DNA from: JAPUIN01 sp041580375
GTDB taxonomy: Bacteria > Acidobacteriota > Polarisedimenticolia > Gp22-AA2
DNA: 20,447 nucleotides
Assembly (NCBI GenBank): GCA_041580375.1
Contig: JBFGDZ010000049.1
Location: forward strand, 1-20,447
Direction of reading: 5' to 3'
In this document: positions 1 to 7,491 of the stretch, in pieces
Layout of the letters: every line of letters begins with the position of its first letter
How positions within the stretch are numbered: the first letter of the stretch is position 1
Translations under genes and position numbers: made by a program
The notes under the pieces: generated by a model
What the model saw: the letters and a program-made list of their open reading frames with translations, nothing else
Told to the model about the DNA's origin: nothing
The model's database searches: none

Positions 1-1113
1 CTTCTCCGCCACGTCCCCCTTGGCGATGAAGACGTAGGCCTCCTGCAGCTCGCGGATCACCGCCTCCCTGGGCAGCAGCACGGCCTTCTCGCGCCGCTCC
101 CGCACGATGTCGATGGTCACGAACGCGCCCGGTCTCACGGAAGCGGGAGGGCGGATCGCCTCGATCGTCACCTTCACGGTCCCGGTGGCCGTGTCGACCA
201 CCGGGCTGATCTGCCGGATGCGGCCGTTGAAGCGTGTCTCCTCGTGGGCCTTGAGCGTGATGCGGACCCCCCGGCCCTCCTCGAGGCCGAACACGTCCCT
301 CTCGGCGAGATAGATGCGCGCGATGAGGGGCTCGAAATCGGAGATGGTGAACAGGGAATCGCCGATCTTCACGTGCTGGCCGATCTTGACGTCGCGGCGG
401 GTGATGCGTCCGGCGAACGGAGCCCGGATCAGGGTCTTCTCCAGCCTCCACTCGGCCTCGGCCAGCTCCTGCTGGGCGATCTCGTGCTCCATTTTGATCC
501 TGTCGAAATCCTCCCGGCTCATCAGCTCCTCGCCGACGACGCGCGTGGCCCGCTCGAAGGCGAGCCGGGAGTTCGTCGCCTTGAGTTGGGCCTTCTTGAC
601 GGCGATCTCCTCGTCGTCGCGCACGAGGGCGACGAGGATCGCGCCCCGCGCCACCCGGTCCCCTTCCTCGACGTTGAGCCGATCGACTCGACCCTCGGCC
701 TCGGCCAGGATCTGAACCTCGTCCTCGGGGACCAGATTCGCCGTCGAGGAGATGTAGGACGACACGACCCCGGTGGCGATCTCCGTCACCGAGACCGGCA
801 CCGGCGCCTTCTCCTTGCCGTTGCCGTTCTCCCCCTTCTTCCCGTCCTTCTTCTCGACCTTCTTGCCGTCATTCTGTTGGGTAGCGGACCCGTCGGCATC
901 GTCCGATTGGGTGGCGTCCCCGGCGGATGCCTTGCCGGCCAGCGCGACCGATTCGTCGCGCGCACCCGCCGCCTCTCCCGCGTCGGCGGACGTCCCGTCC
1001 GCGGGGTCGGGCTTTGACCTGAACTGGTGAATGCCGGCGGCGACGCCGACCCCGATGAGCAGTGCGACGGCAAGGTAAATGAGAGCGCGCCTGCCGGAGA
1101 AACCCTGTGCCAT
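1..1113 (-). CDS. RND efflux / HlyD-family periplasmic adaptor subunit (3' end missing)
   Basis: Membrane-fusion (adaptor) protein that would link an inner-membrane RND pump to an outer-membrane channel. The frame is open from ATG 1113 to the left edge, giving 371 codons and no stop, so the C-terminus is missing. An N-terminal hydrophobic segment (about residues 9-28) anchors it. Residues 33-105 are a low-complexity Asp/Ala then Lys/Gly/Glu/Asn-rich linker. From about 108 the adaptor fold begins: a lipoyl-like half (AEAEGRVDRLNVEEGDRV, 137-154), a helical hairpin (about 165-225), the second lipoyl half with the family signature TLIRAPFAGRI (227-237), then a beta-barrel containing DTATGTVKV (307-315). 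A GGAG lies 10 nt before the ATG. The pump and any regulator would lie left of the window. The family assignment is firm; the substrate (drug, metal or lipid) cannot be told. The long charged linker is unusual for the family. Confidence 0.9.
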   Translation of the reverse strand, partial: MAQGFSGRRALIYLAVALLIGVGVAAGIHQFRSKPDPADGTSADAGEAAGARDESVALAGKASAGDATQSDDADGSATQQNDGKKVEKKDGKKGENGNGKEKAPVPVSVTEIATGVVSSYISSTANLVPEDEVQILAEAEGRVDRLNVEEGDRVARGAILVALVRDDEEIAVKKAQLKATNSRLAFERATRVVGEELMSREDFDRIKMEHEIAQQELAEAEWRLEKTLIRAPFAGRITRRDVKIGQHVKIGDSLFTISDFEPLIARIYLAERDVFGLEEGRGVRITLKAHEETRFNGRIRQISPVVDTATGTVKVTIEAIRPPASVRPGAFVTIDIVRERREKAVLLPREAVIRELQEAYVFIAKGDVAEK

Positions 1114-1431
1114 GTGCGCGATGCTCCGTTGGTGCGTGGACGCGGACAGACCGCTGCCGACGCCTCATAGATACGGGGCGGTGACCCCGGTGGTTCCCGG
1201 ATTCCTGCCCCGGCCGCGATCGGTCCAGACGGCGCGAACATCGAGGAGCCCGAGTGCGTTGCGGAACACCCCGCCAGGCGGCCCTGGGAGCGGATTTCGA
1301 CATTTTACCCCATTCCCCGGCCCGGTGAAACCTCGTTCCCCCGCGTCCCCATGGGATCGCCAGGCGGAGGGTCCCGATCGGGTCCGATTCATGCCATAGT
1401 CTCGGCCGCGGCGACGGCCCGGGAGGACGGG
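1114..1431. other. Divergent intergenic region (318 bp)
   Basis: Gap between the divergently transcribed adaptor (minus) and NamZ (plus) genes. It holds the AT-richer patch around 1295-1315 that carries the possible minus-strand promoter. A CATAGT at 1395-1400 is a poor -10 candidate for namZ, with no convincing -35. I see no RNA gene, repeat or conserved ORF; open frames crossing it are compositional. Confidence 0.5.
1302..1329 (-). promoter_or_regulatory. Possible sigma70-type promoter for the adaptor gene
   Basis: On the minus strand, TTCACC (1329-1324), a 16-nt spacer and TAAAAT (1307-1302). The -10 matches consensus at 5 of 6 positions and the -35 at 4 of 6. It would leave a leader of about 180 nt before ATG 1113. 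Weak, with no other support. Confidence 0.28.
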
Positions 1432-2724
1432 ATGGCGATGCGGGGGCGAAGGACGGAGGGCAGCCGGCGGCCCCGGCGCGTCGCGACCCCGCGCGTCCGG
1501 ACGGGTCTCGACGTGCTGCGCGCCGCGCGGCCGCGATGGCTCAGGGACCGCCGGGTCGGGCTGCTCATGCACCCGGCTTCCGTGACCTCCCGGTTCGAGT
1601 CGGCGCGCTCCATCGTGCACCGGCTCTGCGGCCGGTCGCTCCGGGCCCTGTTCGGTCCCCAGCACGGCATCGGCGGCGAGAAGCAGGACAACATGATCGA
1701 ATCGGGGCACGGGATCGATCCCGATCTGGGGATCCCGATTCACAGCCTCTATTCGGAGACTCGCGCGCCGACGCGGCGCATGCTCGAAGGGATCGATCTC
1801 CTGCTCGTGGACCTGCAGGACGTCGGGACGCGGGTCTACACGTTCGAGTGGACGACGGCCCTGGCGCTCGAGGCGTGCGCGGAGGCGGGCGTGGCCGTCG
1901 TCGTTCTCGACCGGCCCAATCCGCTGGGGGGCCGCACCATCGAGGGAAACCTGATCCGTCCCGGCTACACCTCCTTCGTGGGGCTCCATCCCGTGCCGAT
2001 GCGGCACGGGTTGACGCTGGGCGAGCTCGCGGCGCTGGTGAACCTGAGGCTGGGAGACGGAGGCCGCCGGACGGACCCGCCCGCCCCGCGCCGCGGCGGG
2101 ATCGGCGTGAGATGTCCGGGGCGCTGCGACCTCACGATCGTGCCGCCGCGCGGCTGGCGTCGCGATATGCTGTTCCCCGCGACCGGCCTCCCCTGGGTTC
2201 TCCCCTCCCCCAATATGCCGACCTTCGATACCGCGCTCGTCTATCCGGGCCAGGTCCTGCTGGAGGGCACGAACCTTTCGGAGGGCCGGGGCACGACGCG
2301 GCCTTTCGAGATCTTCGGGGCGCCGTACGTCGAACCGCGGGCCCTGCGGCGCCGCTTCGAGGCCCGCCGACTGCCCGGCGTCGTGCTGCGCGACCACGAT
2401 TTCGAGCCGACCTTCCACAAATGGGCCGGGGAGGTCTGCCGCGGCTTCCAGCTGCAGGTCACGGACGCGGCCGCGTACAGGCCCTACTTCACGACCCTCG
2501 CCATCCTGCAGGACGTCATCGCGCTGCATCGCGATGCGTTCCGCTGGAAGGAACCGCCTTACGAGTACGTCACCGACCACCTGCCGATCGACGTGCTCAC
2601 GGGCGACCCCGCCGTGCGCGAGGCGCTCGAGTCGGGCGACGACCTGCGCGCGCTCGAGCGCTCCTGGTCGAAGGAGATCCGGGCGTTCAGGAACGAGGCG
2701 CGGGCGGTGCGGATCGGCGGCTAG
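1432..2724 (+). CDS. namZ: NamZ-type exo-beta-N-acetylmuramidase (DUF1343)
   Basis: Predicted glycosidase of the DUF1343/NamZ (GH171) family, which removes terminal N-acetylmuramic acid from peptidoglycan fragments during cell-wall recycling. Family blocks are all present: RVGLLMHPASVT (41-52), FGPQHGIGGEKQ (74-85), DLLLVDLQDVGTRVYT (122-137), DRPNPLGG (160-167), PMRHGLTLGELA (189-200), LPSPNMPTF (257-265) and LEGTNLSEGRGTTRPFE (277-293). The ATG at 1432 is chosen because GGGAGGA (1421-1427) precedes it; an in-frame ATG at 1351 has no such site. From 1432 the product is 430 aa. The N-terminus (1-30) is Arg-rich with no hydrophobic core, so no signal peptide is visible, unlike the secreted members known in Bacillus and Bacteroidetes. 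The TAG stop is the first triplet of a dispersed repeat. Confidence 0.9.
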   Translation: MAMRGRRTEGSRRPRRVATPRVRTGLDVLRAARPRWLRDRRVGLLMHPASVTSRFESARSIVHRLCGRSLRALFGPQHGIGGEKQDNMIESGHGIDPDLGIPIHSLYSETRAPTRRMLEGIDLLLVDLQDVGTRVYTFEWTTALALEACAEAGVAVVVLDRPNPLGGRTIEGNLIRPGYTSFVGLHPVPMRHGLTLGELAALVNLRLGDGGRRTDPPAPRRGGIGVRCPGRCDLTIVPPRGWRRDMLFPATGLPWVLPSPNMPTFDTALVYPGQVLLEGTNLSEGRGTTRPFEIFGAPYVEPRALRRRFEARRLPGVVLRDHDFEPTFHKWAGEVCRGFQLQVTDAAAYRPYFTTLAILQDVIALHRDAFRWKEPPYEYVTDHLPIDVLTGDPAVREALESGDDLRALERSWSKEIRAFRNEARAVRIGG

Positions 2725-2770
2725 GAGCCTGACCGGGTCTCCCGTCGGGCCGCGTTCGGAGCGCCGTGGC
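2722..2770 (+). repeat. Dispersed TAGGAGCCTG repeat, copy A
   Basis: Begins TAGGAGCCTGACCGGGTCT and continues through CGCGTTCGGAGCGCCGTGGC. Its first triplet is the stop codon of the NamZ gene. It aligns over about 44-50 bp with the copies at 8962, 9236, 13445 and 15011. No matching inverted end lies downstream, so this is a solo copy. Confidence 0.8.
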
Positions 2771-2873
2771 CCACCCCCTGCCGGTTCCGCTCCGCAGGTG
2801 ATATGCTGATCGCGTCGTCTGGCCCCGGGATGGGGCACCGAACAACCGAATCCGGGGATTTGCGAGGCATCCG

Positions 2874-4100
2874 ATGTCATCCGTGAAGACGTCGGCGGGC
2901 CCCTCAGCGGCGGCCCGCCTGATCGAACAGGCCGGCACCTGGAGCGCTCACAATTACCATCCCCTTCCCGTCGTCCTGGCCCGGGGCGAGGGAGTCTGGG
3001 TGTACGACGTCGACGGCACCCGGTACATGGACATGCTGTCCGCCTACTCCGCGCTCAACCAGGGGCACAGGCACCCGCGCATCGTCGAGGCGCTGAAGCG
3101 GCAGGCCGACCGCATCACCCTCACGTCCCGCGCCTTCCACAACGAGCTGTTCGGCCCCTTCTGCGAGCGGATCGCGCGCCTCGCCGGCCTGGAGATGGTC
3201 CTGCTGATGAACAGCGGCGCCGAGGCGGTGGAGACGGCGATCAAGACGGCCCGCATGTGGGGCTACCGGACGAAGGGGGTGCCCCGCGACCGCGCCCGGA
3301 TCATCGTGTGCGAGAACAATTTCCACGGCCGCACCACGACGATCGTGGGGATGTCGTCCGAGGCGCAGTACCGGGACGACTTCGGGCCGTACGACGGCGG
3401 GTTCACGATGATTCCGTACGACGACCTCGCCGCTCTCGAGCGCGCGATGACCCCCGAGACCGTCGCCTTCCTCGTCGAGCCGATCCAGGGCGAGGCCGGG
3501 ATCCTCGTGCCGTCCGACGGCTACCTCCGCAAGGCCGCCGAGATCTGCAGGACGAACCGGGTCCTCCTGGCGGTGGACGAGATCCAGACGGGTTTGGGAC
3601 GGACCGGCCGCATGTTCTGCATGGATTACGAGGACGTGAAGCCCGATCTGCTGATCATCGGCAAGGCGCTGGGAGGCGGCCTGCTGCCGGTGTCGGGCGT
3701 CGTGGGGAGCCGCGAGACGCTGGGGCTGTATCGGCCCGGCGATCACGGGTCGACCTTCGGGGGCAACCCCCTGTCCTGCGCGGTCGGCATGGCGGCGCTG
3801 GACGTCATCGTGTCCGAGCGTCTGGTCGAGCGCTCCGCGGAGATGGGGGCGCATTTCATGGCGCGGCTGCGCGACATCGGATCGCCGAAGGTGAAGGACG
3901 TCCGCGGCCGGGGGCTCCTGATCGGCGTCGAGATCGGGGAGGAGCACGGCACCGCACGGCCTTACTGCGAGAAACTGATGGATCTCGGGATCCTGGCCAA
4001 GGAGACCCACGGCCAGGTGATCCGCTTCGCTCCGCCCCTCGTCATCGACCGCGAGCAGGCCGACTGGGCGTTGGAGCGGATCGCCCGCGTTCTGGTCTGA
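2874..4100 (+). CDS. rocD: Ornithine--oxo-acid aminotransferase
   Basis: PLP enzyme transferring the delta-amino group of ornithine to 2-oxoglutarate to give glutamate-gamma-semialdehyde (P5C). The 408-aa product has the usual length and clear ornithine-aminotransferase signatures: HNYHPLPVVL (26-35), YSALNQGHRHP (58-68), NSGAEAVETAIK (113-124), FHGRTTTIVG (150-159, with the substrate-carboxylate Arg at 153), VEPIQGEAG (201-209, Glu207), VDEIQTGLGRTGR (234-246, PLP-nitrogen Asp235), the Schiff-base Lys264 in GKALGGG, HGSTFGGNPL, and the C-terminal IRFAPPLVI. Residues that separate this enzyme from other class III aminotransferases appear kept. A weak GAGG lies 8-9 nt before the ATG. The next gene starts 49 nt downstream on the same strand, so the two are probably co-transcribed. 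I see no arginase or P5C dehydrogenase. Confidence 0.93.
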   Translation: MSSVKTSAGPSAAARLIEQAGTWSAHNYHPLPVVLARGEGVWVYDVDGTRYMDMLSAYSALNQGHRHPRIVEALKRQADRITLTSRAFHNELFGPFCERIARLAGLEMVLLMNSGAEAVETAIKTARMWGYRTKGVPRDRARIIVCENNFHGRTTTIVGMSSEAQYRDDFGPYDGGFTMIPYDDLAALERAMTPETVAFLVEPIQGEAGILVPSDGYLRKAAEICRTNRVLLAVDEIQTGLGRTGRMFCMDYEDVKPDLLIIGKALGGGLLPVSGVVGSRETLGLYRPGDHGSTFGGNPLSCAVGMAALDVIVSERLVERSAEMGAHFMARLRDIGSPKVKDVRGRGLLIGVEIGEEHGTARPYCEKLMDLGILAKETHGQVIRFAPPLVIDREQADWALERIARVLV

Positions 4101-4149
4101 GCGCGGCGCCGGCCGCCCGCCGGCCGGCCGTCGCGGGAAGGGAGTCGTC

Positions 4150-5631
4150 ATGGCGGTACGCAAGCTGCGCAACTACGTGAACGGAGAGTGGTACGAGCCC
4201 CGCGGCTGCAGGTGGCTGGACGTCGAGAACCCGAGCACCGGCGAGGCGATCGCGCAGGTGCCCCTCTCCAGCAAGGGGGACACCGACAACGCCATCAAGG
4301 TCGCGAAGGCGGCCTTTCCCGCCTGGGCGGCGACGCCGGTCGACAAGCGCGTGGCGCCGCTCTTCCGACTGGCCTCCCGGATCCGGGACGAGCGCGAGAC
4401 GATCGCCCGCAGCATCGTCGCGGAGAACGGCAAATCCCTCGTCGACGCGCGCGCCGAGGTCGACCGCGTCCTGGAGAACGTCGAGACGGCATGCGGCATG
4501 CCGGTCCTCCAGCAGGGGGACAAGCTGATCGGCGCCGCCCCCGGGATCGACGGCGAGGTGATCCGGCTGCCGATCGGCGTGTTCGCCATGATCGCCCCGT
4601 TCAACTTCCCGGCCATGGTCCCCTTCTGGTTCCTGCCGTACGCGATCGCGACCGGCAACACCTTCGTTCTCAAGCCGTCGAAGCAGGTCCCCTGCACCAT
4701 GCAGTTGCTGGCCGGCTACATCAACGACAGCGGGCTGCCGCGGGGCGTGTTCAACATGGTGTGCGGCGACCGCGTCGTGGCCGACGCCTTCCTCGACAGC
4801 CCCGACGTGGCGGGGGTCTCCCTGGTCGGTTCGACGCCGACCTGCCGCATCATCGCCGAGCGGTGCGCGAAGACGAACAAGCGCTTCCAGGCGATGGGCG
4901 CCGCCAAGAACCACCTGGTCGTGATGCCGGACGCGAAGATGGATGACGTGACGCGCAACATGGTCACCTCGGGCTACGGCTGCGCCGGGCAGCGGTGCAT
5001 GGCCTCCTCCGCGATCGTGGCCGTCGGGCAGAAGACCTACGACGAGGTGGTCCGGCGTTTCATCGAATCCTCGAAGAACGTGATCGTCGCCGATCCCCTC
5101 GACCCGAAGGTGGCCGACGAGCCGATGGTCATGGGCCCCGTGATCTCCGCCAAGTCGAAGAAGTTCATCCTCGACATGATCGAGACCGGGGTGAAGGAGG
5201 GCGCGACGCTGGCCCTCGACGGGCGCGGCGTGCGCGTCCCCGGGCGGGAGAAGGGCCACTTCATCGGCACGACCGTGTTCACCGACGTGAAGCCCGGCAT
5301 GGCGATCCACCGGACGGAGATCTTCGGGCCCGTGCAGGTCATTCTCAAGGTCGACACGCTCGACGAGGCCATCCGCGTCATCAACGAGCACGAGTACGGC
5401 AACGGCGCGTCGATCTACACGCAGAACGGGTACTTCGCGAGGAAGTTCAAGCTCGAGACGATGGCGGGGATGATCGGCGTGAACGTCGGGATCCCGGCTC
5501 CCGTCGCCTACCTGCCGTTCGGGGGGATGAAGTCGTCGCAGTTCGCCGACATCAAGGCGCAGGGCAAGGCGATCGTCAACTTCTTCACCGAGGACAAGAT
5601 CGTCACCGAGCGCTACTGGCCGGAAGCGTAG
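4150..5631 (+). CDS. mmsA: Methylmalonate-semialdehyde-dehydrogenase-like aldehyde dehydrogenase
   Basis: 493-aa ALDH-superfamily enzyme most like CoA-acylating methylmalonate semialdehyde dehydrogenase (MmsA/IolA), which converts malonate or methylmalonate semialdehyde to acetyl- or propionyl-CoA in valine, pyrimidine or inositol breakdown. Evidence: start YVNGEW (9-14), IAPFNFPAMVPFW (148-160), the MGAAKNHLVVMPDA block (249-261) in which the usual ALDH general-base Glu is Asn254, as in this subfamily, catalytic Cys283 in GQRCMA, EIFGPV, and PFGGMKSSQFAD. AAGGGAG lies 6 nt before the ATG. It follows the ornithine aminotransferase by 49 nt. In LKPSK (174-178), Lys178 sits where related enzymes have Glu, so cofactor binding or substrate may differ from textbook MMSDH. 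Subfamily is fairly firm, physiological substrate less so. Confidence 0.86.
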   Translation: MAVRKLRNYVNGEWYEPRGCRWLDVENPSTGEAIAQVPLSSKGDTDNAIKVAKAAFPAWAATPVDKRVAPLFRLASRIRDERETIARSIVAENGKSLVDARAEVDRVLENVETACGMPVLQQGDKLIGAAPGIDGEVIRLPIGVFAMIAPFNFPAMVPFWFLPYAIATGNTFVLKPSKQVPCTMQLLAGYINDSGLPRGVFNMVCGDRVVADAFLDSPDVAGVSLVGSTPTCRIIAERCAKTNKRFQAMGAAKNHLVVMPDAKMDDVTRNMVTSGYGCAGQRCMASSAIVAVGQKTYDEVVRRFIESSKNVIVADPLDPKVADEPMVMGPVISAKSKKFILDMIETGVKEGATLALDGRGVRVPGREKGHFIGTTVFTDVKPGMAIHRTEIFGPVQVILKVDTLDEAIRVINEHEYGNGASIYTQNGYFARKFKLETMAGMIGVNVGIPAPVAYLPFGGMKSSQFADIKAQGKAIVNFFTEDKIVTERYWPEA

Positions 5632-5689
5632 CGCCGGCCCGTGCCCGCGGGCGGCACCCTCGCGCTCCGCGGCAGGGTCGCGCCATGGA

Positions 5690-6835
5690 TTACCCCCGCT
5701 CGAAGATCTCCTTCGCGACGATCAGACGCTGGATCTGCGAGGTTCCCTCGTAGATCTGGAAGATCTTGGCGTCCCGCATCAGCTTCTCGACCGGATACTC
5801 GCGCGAATAGCCGTAGCCGCCGAACACCTGGACGGCGTTGGTCGCCACCTCCATCGCCGTGTCGGCGGCGAAGGCCTTGGCGAAGGCCGCCTCGCGGGTG
5901 TTGCGCTCCCCGCGGTCGATCCTCCAGGCCGACTGCCAGACGAGCAGCCGGGCCGCTTCGATCTTCATCGCCATCTCGGCGATCATGAACGCCACCGCCT
6001 GATGCCTGAAGATCGGCTGGCCGAACGCCTGTCGCTCCTTGGCGTAGCGGGCGGCGTGCTCCATGGCGGATCGCGCCAGGCCGACGGCCGCGGCCGAGAC
6101 GATCGGCCGGCTGTGGTCGAAGGCCGCCATCGCCAGGAGCCACCCCTGCCCCTCCCGGCCGAGCAGGTTCTCCTTCGGCACCTCGACGTCGTTGAACGTG
6201 ACGGCGCGCGTGTCCGACGCGCGCTGGCCCAGGTTCTGCTCCTTCTTGCCGACCTCGATCCCGGGGCTGTCCCGGGGGACCACGAAGGCGCTCATCCCCT
6301 TGTGGCGCTTCGAGGGGTCCGTGTAGGCGACGACGAAGTACCAGTCGGCCACGCTCCCGTTCGTGATCCACATCTTGGATCCCTTGAGCACGTACCGGTC
6401 GCCGGACATACTGGCGGTCGTCCGGATCCCCTGGACGTCCGAGCCCGCCTGCGGCTCCGTGACGCAGTAGGCGGCCAGCTGGAACTCGCGCGTCATCGGG
6501 GTCAGGAAGCGCTTCTTCTGATCGTCCGTGCCGCCGACGATGACCGGCGCTTCGGCCAGCGTGTTCGCCTCCATGGCCGTGCCGATGCCGGTGCAGCCGG
6601 CCGCGACCTCCTCCGCGATGAGGCAGCCGTCAACGACCCCGAGCCCCGGGCCTCCGTATTGCTCGGGAATGTGCGTGTTCATGAGCCCGAGCTCCCAGGC
6701 CTTCCTGCAGATCTCGCGCGGGAACTCGCCGGTCTGGTCGTGGTGCGCGGCCCTCGGCGCGATCTCCTTCCCCGCGAACTCGCGCGCCAGATCCCTCAGC
6801 TGCTGCTGCTCGTCGGTCAGCGAGAAATCGATCAT
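5690..6835 (-). CDS. Acyl-CoA dehydrogenase, medium/short-chain type
   Basis: FAD enzyme for the first step of fatty or branched acyl-CoA beta-oxidation. The 381-aa product matches the family length: N-terminal helical domain (FSLTDEQQQLRDLAREFA, 4-21), YCVTEPQAGSD, the KMWITNG FAD-binding strand, FDHSRPIVSAAAVGLA, RQAFGQPIFRHQA, QVFGGYGYSREYPVEKLMRDAK, and catalytic Glu363 in IYEGTSQIQRL. The Glu in this C-terminal position and the RNT...AKAFA segment resemble medium-chain acyl-CoA dehydrogenases. ATG 6835 is chosen because it starts the fold exactly and overlaps the upstream VOC gene's stop as ATGA; the frame is open further upstream, but that part lies inside the VOC gene. The gene is convergent with the MMSDH-like gene (58-bp gap). 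Electron acceptor would be ETF, not in the window. Confidence 0.94.
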   Translation of the reverse strand: MIDFSLTDEQQQLRDLAREFAGKEIAPRAAHHDQTGEFPREICRKAWELGLMNTHIPEQYGGPGLGVVDGCLIAEEVAAGCTGIGTAMEANTLAEAPVIVGGTDDQKKRFLTPMTREFQLAAYCVTEPQAGSDVQGIRTTASMSGDRYVLKGSKMWITNGSVADWYFVVAYTDPSKRHKGMSAFVVPRDSPGIEVGKKEQNLGQRASDTRAVTFNDVEVPKENLLGREGQGWLLAMAAFDHSRPIVSAAAVGLARSAMEHAARYAKERQAFGQPIFRHQAVAFMIAEMAMKIEAARLLVWQSAWRIDRGERNTREAAFAKAFAADTAMEVATNAVQVFGGYGYSREYPVEKLMRDAKIFQIYEGTSQIQRLIVAKEIFERG

Positions 6836-7329
6836 TCGGAGCAGCCGCCCTGCTTCGCCATCTCCTCGAAGAACGTCTTCGCCCGTCCCGCGATCTCCTC
6901 GGGCGTCAGCGTCTCCTTCGCGGTCGCAAGGCTCCACTCCTGGCCGAACGGATCGCGCACCTTGCCGAACCGATCGCCCCAGAACATGTCGGTCACGGGC
7001 ATCACCACCTCGGCGCCCGCCTCGACGGCCCGCTTGAACGCCGCGTCGACGTCGTTGACGTACAGGTGCACCGAAGCGCTCGTGCCCCCGAGGGACTTCG
7101 GGCTCCGGTTGCCCACGCCGGGAAACTCCTCGGCGAGCATCACGTGCGAATCTCCGATCCGGATCTCCGCGTGCATGACGGACTTGCCGTCCGGCCCCCT
7201 CATGCGGAGGATCTCCTCGGCGCCGAACGCCTTCTTGTAGAACCGGATCGCCTCGTCGCCGCTGTCGACGGCCAGATAGGGCGTCACGGTGTGGTACCCC
7301 TCGGGAATCGGTCGGGCGGCTTTTGCCAT
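6832..7329 (-). CDS. VOC-superfamily (glyoxalase/PhnB-like) protein
   Basis: 165-aa protein of the vicinal-oxygen-chelate fold. Repeated beta-alpha-beta-beta-beta units are visible: TPYLAVDSGDEAIRFYKKAF (16-35) with GPDGKSVMHAEIRIGDSHVML, then ASVHLYVNDVDAAFKRAVEAGAEVVMPVTDMFWGDRFGKVRDPFGQEWSL. The WGDR...RDPFG ending is typical of PhnB-like members annotated as glyoxalase or bleomycin-resistance-like. The function is not determined by sequence. A short C-terminal extension (about 136-165) is helical and charged. GAGGAGG (7343-7337) lies 7 nt before ATG 7329. Its TGA overlaps the acyl-CoA dehydrogenase ATG (ATGA), so the pair is probably translationally coupled; a shared acyl-CoA-related role, such as epimerase-like chemistry, is possible but speculative. 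Confidence 0.88.
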   Translation of the reverse strand: MAKAARPIPEGYHTVTPYLAVDSGDEAIRFYKKAFGAEEILRMRGPDGKSVMHAEIRIGDSHVMLAEEFPGVGNRSPKSLGGTSASVHLYVNDVDAAFKRAVEAGAEVVMPVTDMFWGDRFGKVRDPFGQEWSLATAKETLTPEEIAGRAKTFFEEMAKQGGCSE

Positions 7330-7431
7330 GAACGGACCTCCTCGCGCCTCGCGGGCGCTCCAAAACGGCTTGTTCGGGTTTCGCCGATTCTACGCCGGCG
7401 CGGAGGCCGCATCAACCCCGCCCGGGCACGA

Positions 7432-7461
7432 TTGACAGCGTCCGCCGAAACCCGCTAGATT
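7432..7461 (+). promoter_or_regulatory. Sigma70-type promoter for the aldehyde dehydrogenase gene
   Basis: Perfect -35 TTGACA (7432-7437), an 18-nt spacer and -10 TAGATT (7456-7461). It lies in the divergent gap between the VOC gene and the ALDH gene and points at the latter, leaving a leader of about 25 nt. Among the best promoter matches in this GC-rich window. Confidence 0.6.
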
Positions 7462-7481
7462 TCGTATGATCCACCGCAAAT

Positions 7482-7487
7482 GGGAGG
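7482..7487 (+). promoter_or_regulatory. Ribosome binding site deciding the ALDH start
   Basis: GGGAGG lies 4 nt before ATG 7492. An alternative in-frame ATG at 7480 overlaps this site and would add four residues. The 7492 start is preferred because it puts the Shine-Dalgarno upstream of the start codon, although the spacing is short. Confidence 0.5.
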
Positions 7488-7491
7488 CATC

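Noticed and set aside
2802..2807. TATGCT as a -10 element for the ornithine aminotransferase gene
   Set aside because: No acceptable -35 sequence lies 16-18 nt upstream, so it was not listed.
1165..2880. 571-codon open frame on the minus strand over the NamZ gene
   Set aside because: It is antisense to a gene with full DUF1343 motifs, shows no domain similarity, and is Arg/Gly/Pro/Ala-biased as expected of a shadow frame in GC-rich coding DNA.
5690..7363. 557-codon reading with the acyl-CoA dehydrogenase extended to 7363
   Set aside because: The added N-terminal part lies entirely inside the VOC gene in another frame and has no similarity; ATG 6835 starts the acyl-CoA dehydrogenase fold exactly and overlaps the VOC stop.
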